DNA from: Phaeodactylum tricornutum CCAP 1055/1
Taxonomy: Eukaryota; Bacillariophyta; Bacillariophyceae; Surirellales; Neidiaceae
NCBI RefSeq assembly: GCF_000150955.2
Contig: NC_011672.1
Coordinates: forward strand, 744,001 to 808,000
Length of the DNA stretch: 64,000 nt
Direction: 5' to 3'
The notes under the pieces were generated by a model, which was given only the letters and a program-made list of their open reading frames with translations, ran no database searches and was not told the origin of the DNA. Below, piece by piece: positions 53,595-62,962 of the stretch (the stretch's first letter is position 1; each line of letters begins with the position of its first letter). A program made the translations under genes and the position numbers.

Positions 53595-54322
53595 TTATTC
53601 TTCCTTCGTAGTTCCCCTCTCTTTCGGTGCTGGTGGATTGTGCCCTGTTGCAGCTGGTGGTGGCTTTCTGACTAAAATCGGTACTGAGTTGCCTTTGTCT
53701 TTCACTTTCCTTGTAATGGTTGATTTGCCTGACTTTCCGTCAAAGTGAATCTTTTCTCCTTCCATAAGCATTGGAATACTATAAGAATTTGTCGTCGACA
53801 TTGTGAAATCTTCAGCTTTTCTTTGCCTTCTAATTGAATTTTCGTAGTGTTGTAGCGATTCGCGGAGATCCGTAGCGACATCACGATCTCGAAAGCCAAA
53901 TCCTACCAATGCTTCACGACCTCCAGATCCTTGAATTTTGACAACGAAGTATCGCGAGCTATCGACTGTAGATTCCAGCCACTTGTGTATTTGGACCTCT
54001 TTCCTGATTGTTAAGTCAATTGTGGCCTGTGCGAAGAGCTTCTCGTCATGCCGGAATTCCAGTGCGAGAGAATCTCCACGACGCTCGACAAGAAGTTTGC
54101 ACGTTTGTATGGGGTTCGCCAGATTCCAGTCTTCCGCTCTTATAAAGAGAAAGTATTGAGATTTTGCATGGGTTGCTTTTAAAGGATCTTTTTGTTTCGA
54201 GTGGCTTACCTGTGACCACTAGAAGTCTTCAGGGTGGGCACCGTATATAGATAGACTTCGTCGGAAGTCAACAGTGTTTGCCTCCAAGAAGTGCCTGCTG
54301 GTACCTCGTCTTTGTCTCCCAT
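53595..54322 (-). CDS. NECAP: NECAP-like endocytic adaptor, copy A
   Basis: Two exons (54322..54210, 54138..53595) with a 71-bp GTAAGC intron give 218 residues. The join restores SSGHR-AEDWNLANPIQTCKL, matching the RAxDW motif of NECAP. The PHear fold follows: LLVERRGDSLALEF, RYFVVKIQGSGGREALVGFG then FRDRDVATDLRESLQHYEN. The tail GEKIHF reflects the NECAP linker, then a Pro-rich C-terminus (RKPPPAATGHNPPAPKE). NECAPs bind AP-2 and modulate clathrin-coated pit assembly at the plasma membrane or endosomes. A shorter paralogue lies 3.5 kb away on the same strand. Confidence 0.88.
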
Positions 54323-54953
54323 TCTACACAAAAAAGCTTATACAAAGGAAGTCTTGCCTGGGGTATGCCTGTTTTGTTGGTTTTCTACGATTCGACAAAA
54401 CCAGACAAGTGGTCCACTTTTTATTCGATGCACTGACGGTGACCATGATGTGCGCAGCACTCAGAAAATGGCGAAAAGAATTGCTGTTGAAGTGAACCCT
54501 CAGAAAAACCCTTGTGTTATTTTCATTTCGCCTGCGAGAACAGTGCCGAGACGTAGCTGCATCTCACAGTCACTGACCCTCTATATAAGTCTTCCTGGAG
54601 TTTTTTTGGCTGGTCTTCGCTGTCTATTTGAAAACCTTGACAGCCAATTAATTAGGTTGCATCTAACGCTACGAAATGAACGCCTTCAACGAGGAGTTAC
54701 ATTTAAAAGCCAGCCACGAACCGATTTATTTATGTGAGGTGTTGCTAGATTTCGCGCATCTATAGCCATAACTCTCTCTAGATCAACAATTCGTGTAGCA
54801 GACTTATTCTTGGAAGCCCGGAGAACAAAATCCATGCTCGATTCTGCGATACCTACTTTTCTTTGTGAAATATTCCGCTCATGAAGTTCTGCATGTACGA
54901 GTTCATGTAAGGCAATTGACTGACCGTGAACAACCAAAAGATATCAAGTCGCC
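54323..54953. promoter_or_regulatory. Divergent promoter, NECAP-A / 2OG oxygenase
   Basis: About 630 bp between divergent starts. TCACAGTCA at 54564 and the near-match TGACCGTGA at about 54931, just before the oxygenase ATG. Frames here look non-coding. Confidence 0.5.
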
Positions 54954-56012
54954 ATGCTCCCTTTACAACGCAAGAAGGTTGCCATGGCATTTCCAAAATG
55001 GCCAACTGTCACGCTAAATCTGTGGACCCTTCTTGTTTCGTCAAGCCTTCTTTGCTTTGTTGTCTACCAACTGGCCGTACAAAAATTCAAAGTTGAACTG
55101 TACGAGATGGGCCGCCAGCAGCGTATTCATGAGCTTATTCAGCAAAGCGCACCAATAGATGCGTCTGTGATCGAAGAGTTGTATCAAGCTATTTCATCAG
55201 AGAGGTTGGCTCGGATTGCAAACAAGTTCAAGGAAGTATATTCACTCAATGATCCGTTTCCACATATAACAATCGACGGAATTTTTCCCAAGCGATTTTT
55301 GGAGGAAGTTTTAAAAGAAAACCACGAATCTGTTGGTGCGAATGGATGCCTCGCAGGTGCTGGGAAGTGTTTTCAAGAGAGAGTCCAGAAAAAGAAATCA
55401 GCTATTGAAGAAGACGATCTGATGGGACTACACACCAAGATTCTATTTTCTGCGATGAAAAGCTCAAACTTCATTCATTTTCTGGAAATGCTAACGGGCA
55501 TTCAAGATATCATACCCGATCCGCATTACCGTGGTAGTGGCATACATTTGACAGCTACCGGCGGGAACCTCAACGTCCACGCTGACTTCAACAAGTATGA
55601 GGCCTACCAGCTGGACCGGCGAGTTAATTCTTTTGTATTTCTAAATCAAGACTGGCCTGAGTCCTACGGTGGGCATTTGGAGTTCTGGACAAAAGATATG
55701 GGTTCCTGTGTCCAGCGCATTCTTCCAGTCTTTGGGCGCTTCGTTGTCTTTTCGTCCACCGATTTTTCGTACCATGGTCATCCCCAGCCTTTATCTACAC
55801 CGGAAGGTCGGGCTCGCAGATCCTTAGCTTTGTACTACTATACAAATGGAAGACCTGCGAATGAATGTCTGAAAGGCGACTGTAGTGGTAGAGGGCATTC
55901 TACGTTGTTCCAAAGACCGGTTGGCTGCAAGATATGTGAGGAACAGACTTGCAAGGCGTACAGAGACAATGAAAAACTTCCGTACTGGGAAGATTCGGAG
56001 GCGAACACATGA
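54954..56012 (+). CDS. Membrane-anchored 2OG-Fe(II) oxygenase (prolyl-4-hydroxylase-like)
   Basis: A single exon of 352 residues; an internal ATG at 54984 is an alternative start. A signal anchor (LNLWTLLVSSSLLCFVVYQL, about 21-40) makes it a type II ER/Golgi protein. The double-stranded beta-helix holds the iron ligands in LNVHADFNK (His about 209, Asp 211) and YHGHP (His about 274), and the 2-oxoglutarate Arg in RRSLALYYYTNG (about 289). NQDWPESYGGHLEFW is the usual strand between them. The Cys-rich tail (CLKGDCSGRGH...CKICEEQTC) is unusual and may bind metal or form disulfides in the lumen. The hydroxylated substrate is not evident; a cell-wall or frustule protein is a guess. Confidence 0.85.
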   Translation: MLPLQRKKVAMAFPKWPTVTLNLWTLLVSSSLLCFVVYQLAVQKFKVELYEMGRQQRIHELIQQSAPIDASVIEELYQAISSERLARIANKFKEVYSLNDPFPHITIDGIFPKRFLEEVLKENHESVGANGCLAGAGKCFQERVQKKKSAIEEDDLMGLHTKILFSAMKSSNFIHFLEMLTGIQDIIPDPHYRGSGIHLTATGGNLNVHADFNKYEAYQLDRRVNSFVFLNQDWPESYGGHLEFWTKDMGSCVQRILPVFGRFVVFSSTDFSYHGHPQPLSTPEGRARRSLALYYYTNGRPANECLKGDCSGRGHSTLFQRPVGCKICEEQTCKAYRDNEKLPYWEDSEANT

Positions 56013-56252
56013 GAGGTGCTAAATATAGACGTTTGTTATTGCTTGAGTCCATTGATGCTGGGAACGCGAAAATGCTATCTTATCAATAGAAAGTCCACTA
56101 CAAAAACTTTAGTTGGTAGAACGCAATGGTTGATAGCACGTAGTAGTAGTAGTATCGTCTATGGTACTCCAGTTGCAATTTTTCAATACTACTTGGCTAA
56201 CAGCGTGAGTCGGATAGGTTGCACTTCCAAACTTCGTCGCGTTTCGCTCATG

Positions 56253-57119
56253 TTATAGCGCTTCCGGTCGCTTCTTCTTGTGTCTCTTTTTCTCCACGTC
56301 AAGCTGGGACTGGGCTTCACAAACGTTCAGTTCCTTCGGTTTCTTCTTTTTTGCAAGTCGTTTCCGGGACGCACTGTCAGTGTCGAGGACACCGTCAATG
56401 GTCTTACTTTTTTTCTTTTTCTTCATTAAACCAGCGTCTTCACTAGTGCGAGCTTCACGTACGGCTTTGTGCTGCATTGGGACCTGATCAACGGGTTTCT
56501 TCTTCTTTTCTCGCTTTGCTGAATCTCCTTGGTCCAACGAAACCTTAGGTTTCTCAATTCCACGCTTGCTCTTCTGTCGTAATCCGACCCTAGAAGTAGT
56601 GGATAGGGGCTCTCCGTCGACAGGCTTATTTTTCTTTTTCTTCAGTTTCTCCTGCGGCAGCAGCAACGACTCATCCGCGGGGTCAGTCGACGCACGACGA
56701 ATTAAACCGGATTTTACGGCTCGCTCACCATCATCCCGCTTTTTCATTTCTTTCAATTCTTTTTGTTTTTTGAGATGCCTATCACGGATTTTGGACATGA
56801 TGTCCCCTGTCTGGGTCTCTTCATACTGCATTCGTTCTTCGACCGACATCGTGGCCATACGTCTCTTGTCAGCTGCTTTGCGTTCTTGTTCAGCTTCGAA
56901 GGCTGTGTCTCTGTCCATGCCAAGCGACTCTCGCAAAGAAAGAATATTTTTCATCTTTTGAACAACTGTACCATCATCTCCTTCTTCAAACCCTTCAAAC
57001 TGTGTGAGGTCGCCTCTTTTACGCTCTTGTACCTTGATGAAAGCACCGAGCATTCCAGGCTCACTACACGACTCATCTCCAGAAGAGTCGGAATCATTGT
57101 CGCTGTCGCTTTTCGGCAT
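56253..57119 (-). CDS. Lysine-rich nuclear/nucleolar-like hypothetical protein
   Basis: 288 residues from the ATG at 57119 (MPKSDSDNDSDSSGDESCSE). The frame is open further upstream but with implausible composition. The N-terminus is acidic. The middle (about 60-160) is a charged helix (MSVEERMQYEETQTGDIMSK). The C-terminal half is a series of basic clusters (LKKKKNKP, KREKKKKP, LMKKKKKSK, LAKKKKPK, KKRHKKKRP) spaced 20-30 residues apart. Such repeated poly-Lys blocks are typical of nucleolar or RNA-binding proteins. No family recognised. TCACAGTCA at 57256 lies about 137 bp upstream. Confidence 0.7.
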   Translation of the reverse strand: MPKSDSDNDSDSSGDESCSEPGMLGAFIKVQERKRGDLTQFEGFEEGDDGTVVQKMKNILSLRESLGMDRDTAFEAEQERKAADKRRMATMSVEERMQYEETQTGDIMSKIRDRHLKKQKELKEMKKRDDGERAVKSGLIRRASTDPADESLLLPQEKLKKKKNKPVDGEPLSTTSRVGLRQKSKRGIEKPKVSLDQGDSAKREKKKKPVDQVPMQHKAVREARTSEDAGLMKKKKKSKTIDGVLDTDSASRKRLAKKKKPKELNVCEAQSQLDVEKKRHKKKRPEAL

Positions 57120-57668
57120 TGTTATCGGTGAGCCGTGGTATTTGCTCTTCCACTCCGTTTTTACCGGAAAAGTAGTTGGTACAAGATTGCGACGAACGTT
57201 TCGTTTTTCTGTTTTACGTTGGCTCGAGGGAGAGGTTGTTACCAAAATCAGGTATTCACAGTCAACGCCTTGTTGAATGACCCAGATAGCAACCACCAAT
57301 TTGAGTTTTTTATCATTTAATATATTTGCGGAATCCCTGCAGATTTCTATATAATTTCGGGTCATTCTTGGCCACCAAAATAATAATTCACTTGATCTGC
57401 AGTGAGACTGCTTGCGTCGAAGAGTTGCCGGATCAACCATGCACTTCCAATTCTGCTGAACCTTTTGGTGTTGCATTCTTTCCCCTTGCTTCTAAGAATT
57501 TGTCTGACTCCTAGAAGACACTGGAGTCCTACAACAAAAGGTGCATGTTTGGGAGGAACCAATATTAAGAGTAAATGACTTCAATTTATTGGCATTGTTG
57601 TCCTACGCCATAATTGCATCTGAGAAATCGCCACAAGCAGTATCAATTTGTATATGTTTTTCTTAATC
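57120..57668. other. Intergenic upstream of the Lys-rich gene
   Basis: About 550 bp between two minus-strand genes. Apart from the motif at 57256, nothing seen. Confidence 0.6.
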
Positions 57669-58241
57669 TCATTGATGAGCCATCTCTGCACCTCGGGCAA
57701 GTCGCTCTTTGAAAATCGCACTGTTGAAGTTGATCAGACATTGAGAGAAATCGGCGGCTTCTTCTCTCTCGCGGAAGCCGAGTCCGATGACAGCTTCGCG
57801 ACCTTCTTTTTCATCCGTAACACGAATGGCAAAGTACCGACTGGAATCACCAACGGGCTGGACAAAATGAGAAAGATCATAGTCGTCCAGTAGAATCTTG
57901 CTGACGGCAAACAGCTTTGGCGGGCTTCCTTCGTTTTTGTATGTAAAAACAACCAGTAACACATCGCCGCGGCGTTCGATACGCAGAGAGCACTGTTGCA
58001 GTGGTTTGCGGAGATTCCACTCGTTGGCCCTTTAAGAATCACACCAGGCAAACAAAGTCAGCGAACAATGATGTTTTTAAGAATGCGTAGTTTATCTGAT
58101 GACTTACAAATATTCGTCATCAGCATCTGAGACTTTCGGTATGCGATACATAAAAACCGGTGCTATTCCCAGCATTTTCTGCCGCAGGACAGAGACCTTG
58201 TAGGTGTTGTCGTCAAGCAGGCCCATATCAAAATCGTCCAT
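57669..58241 (-). CDS. NECAP: NECAP-like endocytic adaptor, copy B (short)
   Basis: Two exons (58241..58108, 58029..57669) with a 78-bp GTAAGT intron give 164 residues. The join DDEYL-ANEWNLRKPLQQCSL sits at the same place in the PHear fold, and in the same phase, as in copy A. LRIERRGDVLLVVFTYKNE, RYFAIRVTDEKEGREAVIG, LGFREREEAADFSQCLINFN follow. It ends directly after the domain, so it lacks the Pro-rich tail that in copy A and animal NECAPs would recruit other coat proteins. It probably still binds an adaptor complex. The shared intron position shows the two copies descend from one gene. Confidence 0.87.
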
Positions 58242-58671
58242 GATAGATATGAATGAATCGTCTTGAAGAGGAAGGAGTAAATTGAATTGAAGGGCTACGG
58301 AATGTAATGATTCAAATGAGAGTACGAATTAGGTAAAATATTTCCTTACTTGGAGAAATGCAAAATCAAATTGGTTGGCATTTTGTCACATGGTGTGTTA
58401 ATGCTAGGAATCTATTGCAGAGAATTAGGATGACCACAAATGACCTAAACAGCCTGAAATGGAAAAGACGTCAACTCTTTGTGACCGGGAAAGGAAGGGT
58501 ACGCGTTATCCACAATCGAGGATATAATTATAAGGTAATTTTACCTGCTAACACCCTGTACTCTTAAAGTTGATCCTGGTGCAGGAAGTGTTTCCAACTA
58601 ATTCACAAGAGTCTGTTTGATCGCGTCTAAAATCTACTGTGGTTGAATCAACGGGCTTATCTCAGTTCATC
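58242..58671. other. Intergenic, NECAP-B upstream / SET gene 3' end
   Basis: About 430 bp, AT-rich, no gene seen. Confidence 0.55.
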
Positions 58672-60376
58672 CTACAGCTTCGTTTTCCAGGCACTAGGAA
58701 CCAGGTCCTTGGGAAAGGATATTGGATGGCGAAAAGCCCTTTCCATGTGTTCGTCGTCATAGTATGGTTTTTCAATCCATCGAATTGCTCTGCGTGGTAC
58801 TTTTCGATCGACATATTGTCTCTCGAAAGGTTTCGAGTCATTGTAGCTTCTTGTCGTTTTCTTCCCTTTTTGTGTGTGAAAATCCAGGGCAACCGTATAC
58901 TCGACATCACCGTTCTTCGCTATCGTCCTCTCTATTATATGGCAATAAACCATACCTTCGGCCCATTCGTGCTCAGGTTCCGCCCAATCAATATGATATG
59001 ATTCTTTACGTTCCCAATCAGGAGTATTGCAAAGTAGGGCTAGATTCTCTGGGTAAGGGTTTATTTTCTGTTCCTGCAGTGTGCGCAAAATGCCAGTTTC
59101 GTCCATGTCTTCCGGGTAAATGTAATCGTTTGCCCCATTTGGAGGTAGCCATTCCTGCACATGCTTCCCCCAAGCTGTGTCCCAGTCGGTCCCATAATTC
59201 AGAAAGAGCTCTTCACCCGGCAAAATATCTCGAGTTGCTACAACATCCAGAATGAGACCACCAGGTGTTGCGACTTTCCAAAAGTCATTATAACTGAGAC
59301 TTAACCAACCACTATGATGCATGGCATTTCTGGACCATTTGAATTCCACATTTGCTTTATCGATACTGTGGTTAATGAGCCCGACGCCTGGACCATACGG
59401 AAAGAAGATCATCTTTGAGTTTTTCGGTTGTAGACAATAGTTAACGTAGAGTTGCTCTGGTTTCGTCTTTTGAAAGACGGCTCTGTCTTCAAAGCACTGT
59501 AAGGGGGCTGGAGCGACTACCGTTCCCGATGCAAGGAATCTTTTTGCAAATGCACCGCGTCCCATAAACGGATCCATTGCTTGACGAATGTCAATGTTAT
59601 CAATGCACCACCCTGTTTCTTTCAAGTTCGGTATCGTCCGCTGCGGCTTAGTGTACTCTTGGTTGTCGTCAAAATCCCAATCGCCTGCGGTAGATTTCAT
59701 AAAATAAGATATCGGAGAGAGATACAAAGACGCTGTACAAGTGACCAAGCTTACCATAGTCTATTGTGAACTCAAATCCAGCAGGTATGACATCAAGAGC
59801 TTCTGCATGCATTCCGTAGTGATGAGTAATTGCTCCTGCTCCCGGTTGGCTTCCGCGTTCAAGGCCGGCGTTCGTTGGTTGAACTGGAGATTTAAGTTTT
59901 GTATTAATATGTGTCAACGGCATTGTGTTGAACGTGGTGGCAAACCCTTCGCAGGCAGCACGAGAATTCTTTCCCTCATATTGACCAAAAAACGATGCCC
60001 AGCCAAACGTGTGTGATCTCAAATGGGTCCAGTGGTCCGGTGCATCAGAAACAAAAATGCAGATGTCTGGGAATCCTACCATATCACCTTTTAGAAGGCC
60101 CACGCCTGCAAATAGACCAAGACCTCCATGTGGAATGGCCGACTCGGCCAAGTAGAATCGACATTGCTCCAAGTCATGAGGGCTACGCAAAACCGGAGAT
60201 GTCACAGAAAGTGCACCTATTTCGCCGATTCGAGGGTGTGGTGTCGACTGCAGGATGCTTATTGTCTGGACAGCAACGAAAACGGCTAATACAAATGCGA
60301 CAAACCTGAAGATTTGACTCGTACACAACACACCAATTGGCTTTGGCGACCGGCTTTTGGTGTCAATCCTTACCAT
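58672..60376 (-). CDS. Membrane-anchored protein with two SET domains
   Basis: Two exons (60376..59755, 59684..58672) with a 70-bp GTAAGC...CAG intron give about 544 residues from the ATG at 60376; upstream in frame there is no ATG. A signal anchor (FRFVAFVLAVFVAVQTISIL, about 24-43) comes first. SET-like domain 1 (about 70-210) opens AIPHGGLGLFAGVGLLKGDMV and closes FEFTIDYG, but its central NH motif is degenerate. SET domain 2 (about 235-390) opens MGRGAFAKRFLASGTVV, holds GLINHSIDKANVEF and closes GEELFLNYG. The tail is Trp/Tyr-rich. SET domains methylate lysines. An anchored, probably lumenal or secreted form is unusual and suggests non-histone substrates or a binding role. Confidence 0.82.
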
Positions 60377-62962
60377 TGTTGAACAACGACTTGAGGTATG
60401 ACACTCCAAAATGCCTAGTATATCGTCTCTCCGCACAAGAGCAGATCGAGACCAGTTGGTAGCTCGGTAGGAGCAGTCAGTGTTCTAGAATCTGCCTACG
60501 GCGAAACCATGAAACATGGCGTTTTCTTTCCCCAACGATATGCGAATTCACATCAAGTTGTCGATGACTGGCTAGAAACTCGGAAATGCATTTACAAAAT
60601 CAAAATTACGTTATATCTATTGTTAACTGGAATTAACGAGGTTTGGGAAGAAATCGTATAAAAATCGATAAAAGTAATTATGGCCAAATTTTTCTATATT
60701 TGTGATCACAAAAGGCTAACTGGAATTCTCATTAAGCTAGATTAGGATATGTAGAAAAAATGTATACATTTTCTTTTCTCTGTAGTACATCAGAGACCCC
60801 AACCAACGACGGCAACAAAAACAGCCTCGTCCTATCGCCTTCACCACCAATTGGTTCCTGAGGAAAAACCGCGTAAGTCAATTAACGGATGTTATATTCC
60901 GAGTGAGTTGTGTAGACTCTCGGGTTCGAAATTTCTGCATTCCTCTAACTAAAGTAAGGTTTAAATGGCAACAAGGCACCAACTACCTAAACCTTTCAAG
61001 CTATGAACGCTGATACAGCAAAAGTATATTGAGCATGGAAAGAAAATAACGAAAGTCGGTAACAATCAGAGGGTGTGTAATTCTTTCTGCGAGTGACAGT
61101 CAGATCCGTCATGTTTTGCTCACACGATAAATGGAGACGACCTCTCTCTAACGCCTTTGCAGACAGCTTTGTACTAAAGCAATCACCACAGTTACCTTCC
61201 ATTGCGTTTCTGTGGTGGGATCTATCGTGGAGAGAAGAGAGAAGACCACGCAGTTGGTCATTTTTGATGGTCAATACTTGTGCAAAGGTCCCGTTCAGGC
61301 CTTATTTGCTTCACGGAGTAACAATCCTAGGTTTTGTCCAGGTAATGACTGAAGCAGTGAAGGAAATGGCTCTACTAGAATGTGAAAATGGCGGGGAATC
61401 GTTGGTCTTACGTAGCCTCACAGAATGATTTGAAGTTTAAATTTGCACACCTCCCAAAAAAGTGACTGGTAACTTTTGACTGCTGTTCAGTTTTTCTTCT
61501 ATTCACAGGGTGTATAAAAAAGCGCTAACAATAAGGGTGCTGAAATCCATTGGAACTTATGGTCGTGTTTATCTCTTCAGATTGAGTGATAAGATAGAGC
61601 AAGTTAGAATACATTTTGCAGTTGGATGATAACGACTGTATGTTGAGAATGATAAATTATAGCCACACAATGCTACAATTTGATACTACGTTGTAGATAG
61701 AATTGCTGAGCTTTAGCATTGTTTGTTGGAACATCTATCTAGGATTCACTAGCTCTAGATATTGGCCTCGTTGCCATTTCCTTTTTCCTGGCTCTGTCGT
61801 AGGACAGACGCAGTGGCCAGACGACTGTCCTCGTCGGGTTCATTACCCGTGTGTGGCATGCCGGAGGAAAATAAGAAGCGTCTCATAGGAAACCAAATAT
61901 TTGCGTTATGCATCCAAATGTTTGCAACATACACAACTCTGGTTTCCGTTACATGAGGCGTATAAGACGACTCGTCTTATCAAACCGGAAATATTCCTGA
62001 TTACCATACGGTTTCCCTAGATGAAAGTTGTCAACAGATACTGTTGGCACCATCCGAACTCGATGGTTTGGCCATCACATATGTGATCCAATCGTCTCGA
62101 CAAAAACTATGTCAATGGTTCGATAGCCAGTACATTGGCTACGGGGTTTCTACGTTCGTACATTCTGTTTCCAACACAAAAGGTTTCATTTTGGAATCTA
62201 TATTTTAGTCTCACAATCTCAATCTAAAAACCTACCAATTAAAACAATCGGAGCCTCTACGAGGCTTTTCCCCAACTTCTACTCTTTCGTCGTATTCTAC
62301 AAATACATTCGTAAGCAGGTAGAATTCTCTCAAGAACGGAGGGCTACAAGGTCTGTTTTTTTCAAAGTAGGGAGTTGTCTTCTACTGTAAAAACTGTATA
62401 AAGACAATACCATGGTTTGGGTAGTGCACGTACTAATGGGAAAAACGCAGCCATCAGATCATCAATGAACTGGCTTCCTTGTTCAGCGATCTGGTGACTA
62501 CAACAGTCGTACCAGCTTACGAAGTGACTTATTAGACTAATTTAATCTAATTGTAAATTCCTACACGGAGCCAAATAGGTAGTACTCAAAGTCATGAGAA
62601 CCTTTCCCATGTAGGTGAAGTCCGGGATTCCGGAGTTCAATTCATACTTGTAGAATACTCTACCCTGCAACGCTTACAACCCCACGACTGGTTTGGCAGT
62701 GTCGTCAGCTAAATAATATATAAAGAAAGAAATTTCACCCGGGGACAAATCCGTTGAGGAAGAGAGTACAAAGATAGTCCGCACGTGCTCTAAAGTTATG
62801 TGGGCACACAGACGAGCAAGTCGGTCGTATAAAACGGTTGCAGGACTCTGGAATGCTGCCTCTTTTCTCAGGGCCAAAAAGTTCCCTCTTACCCATAAAT
62901 TTCATATTGTGTTTCCACTTACGTTAGCTGGCTTCTTGTACCTTTATCAGATTTTGGTAGCC
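60377..62962. other. 2.6-kb intergenic region, no supported gene
   Basis: Long and AT-rich. TGACAGTCA at 61094. A perfect 19-nt inverted repeat ATAAGACGA-C-TCGTCTTAT at 61962-61980. Frames of up to about 110 codons (61093-61428) have no family signal. It may hold old element debris, but I find no ends. Confidence 0.5.

Noticed and set aside
56136-56156. Short AGT trinucleotide repeat
   Set aside because: Only four to five units; common and uninformative.
61093-61428. Frame of about 110 codons in the 2.6-kb gap
   Set aside because: Starts with GTG, has no family signal or targeting peptide, and overlaps a palindromic motif typical of noncoding DNA here.
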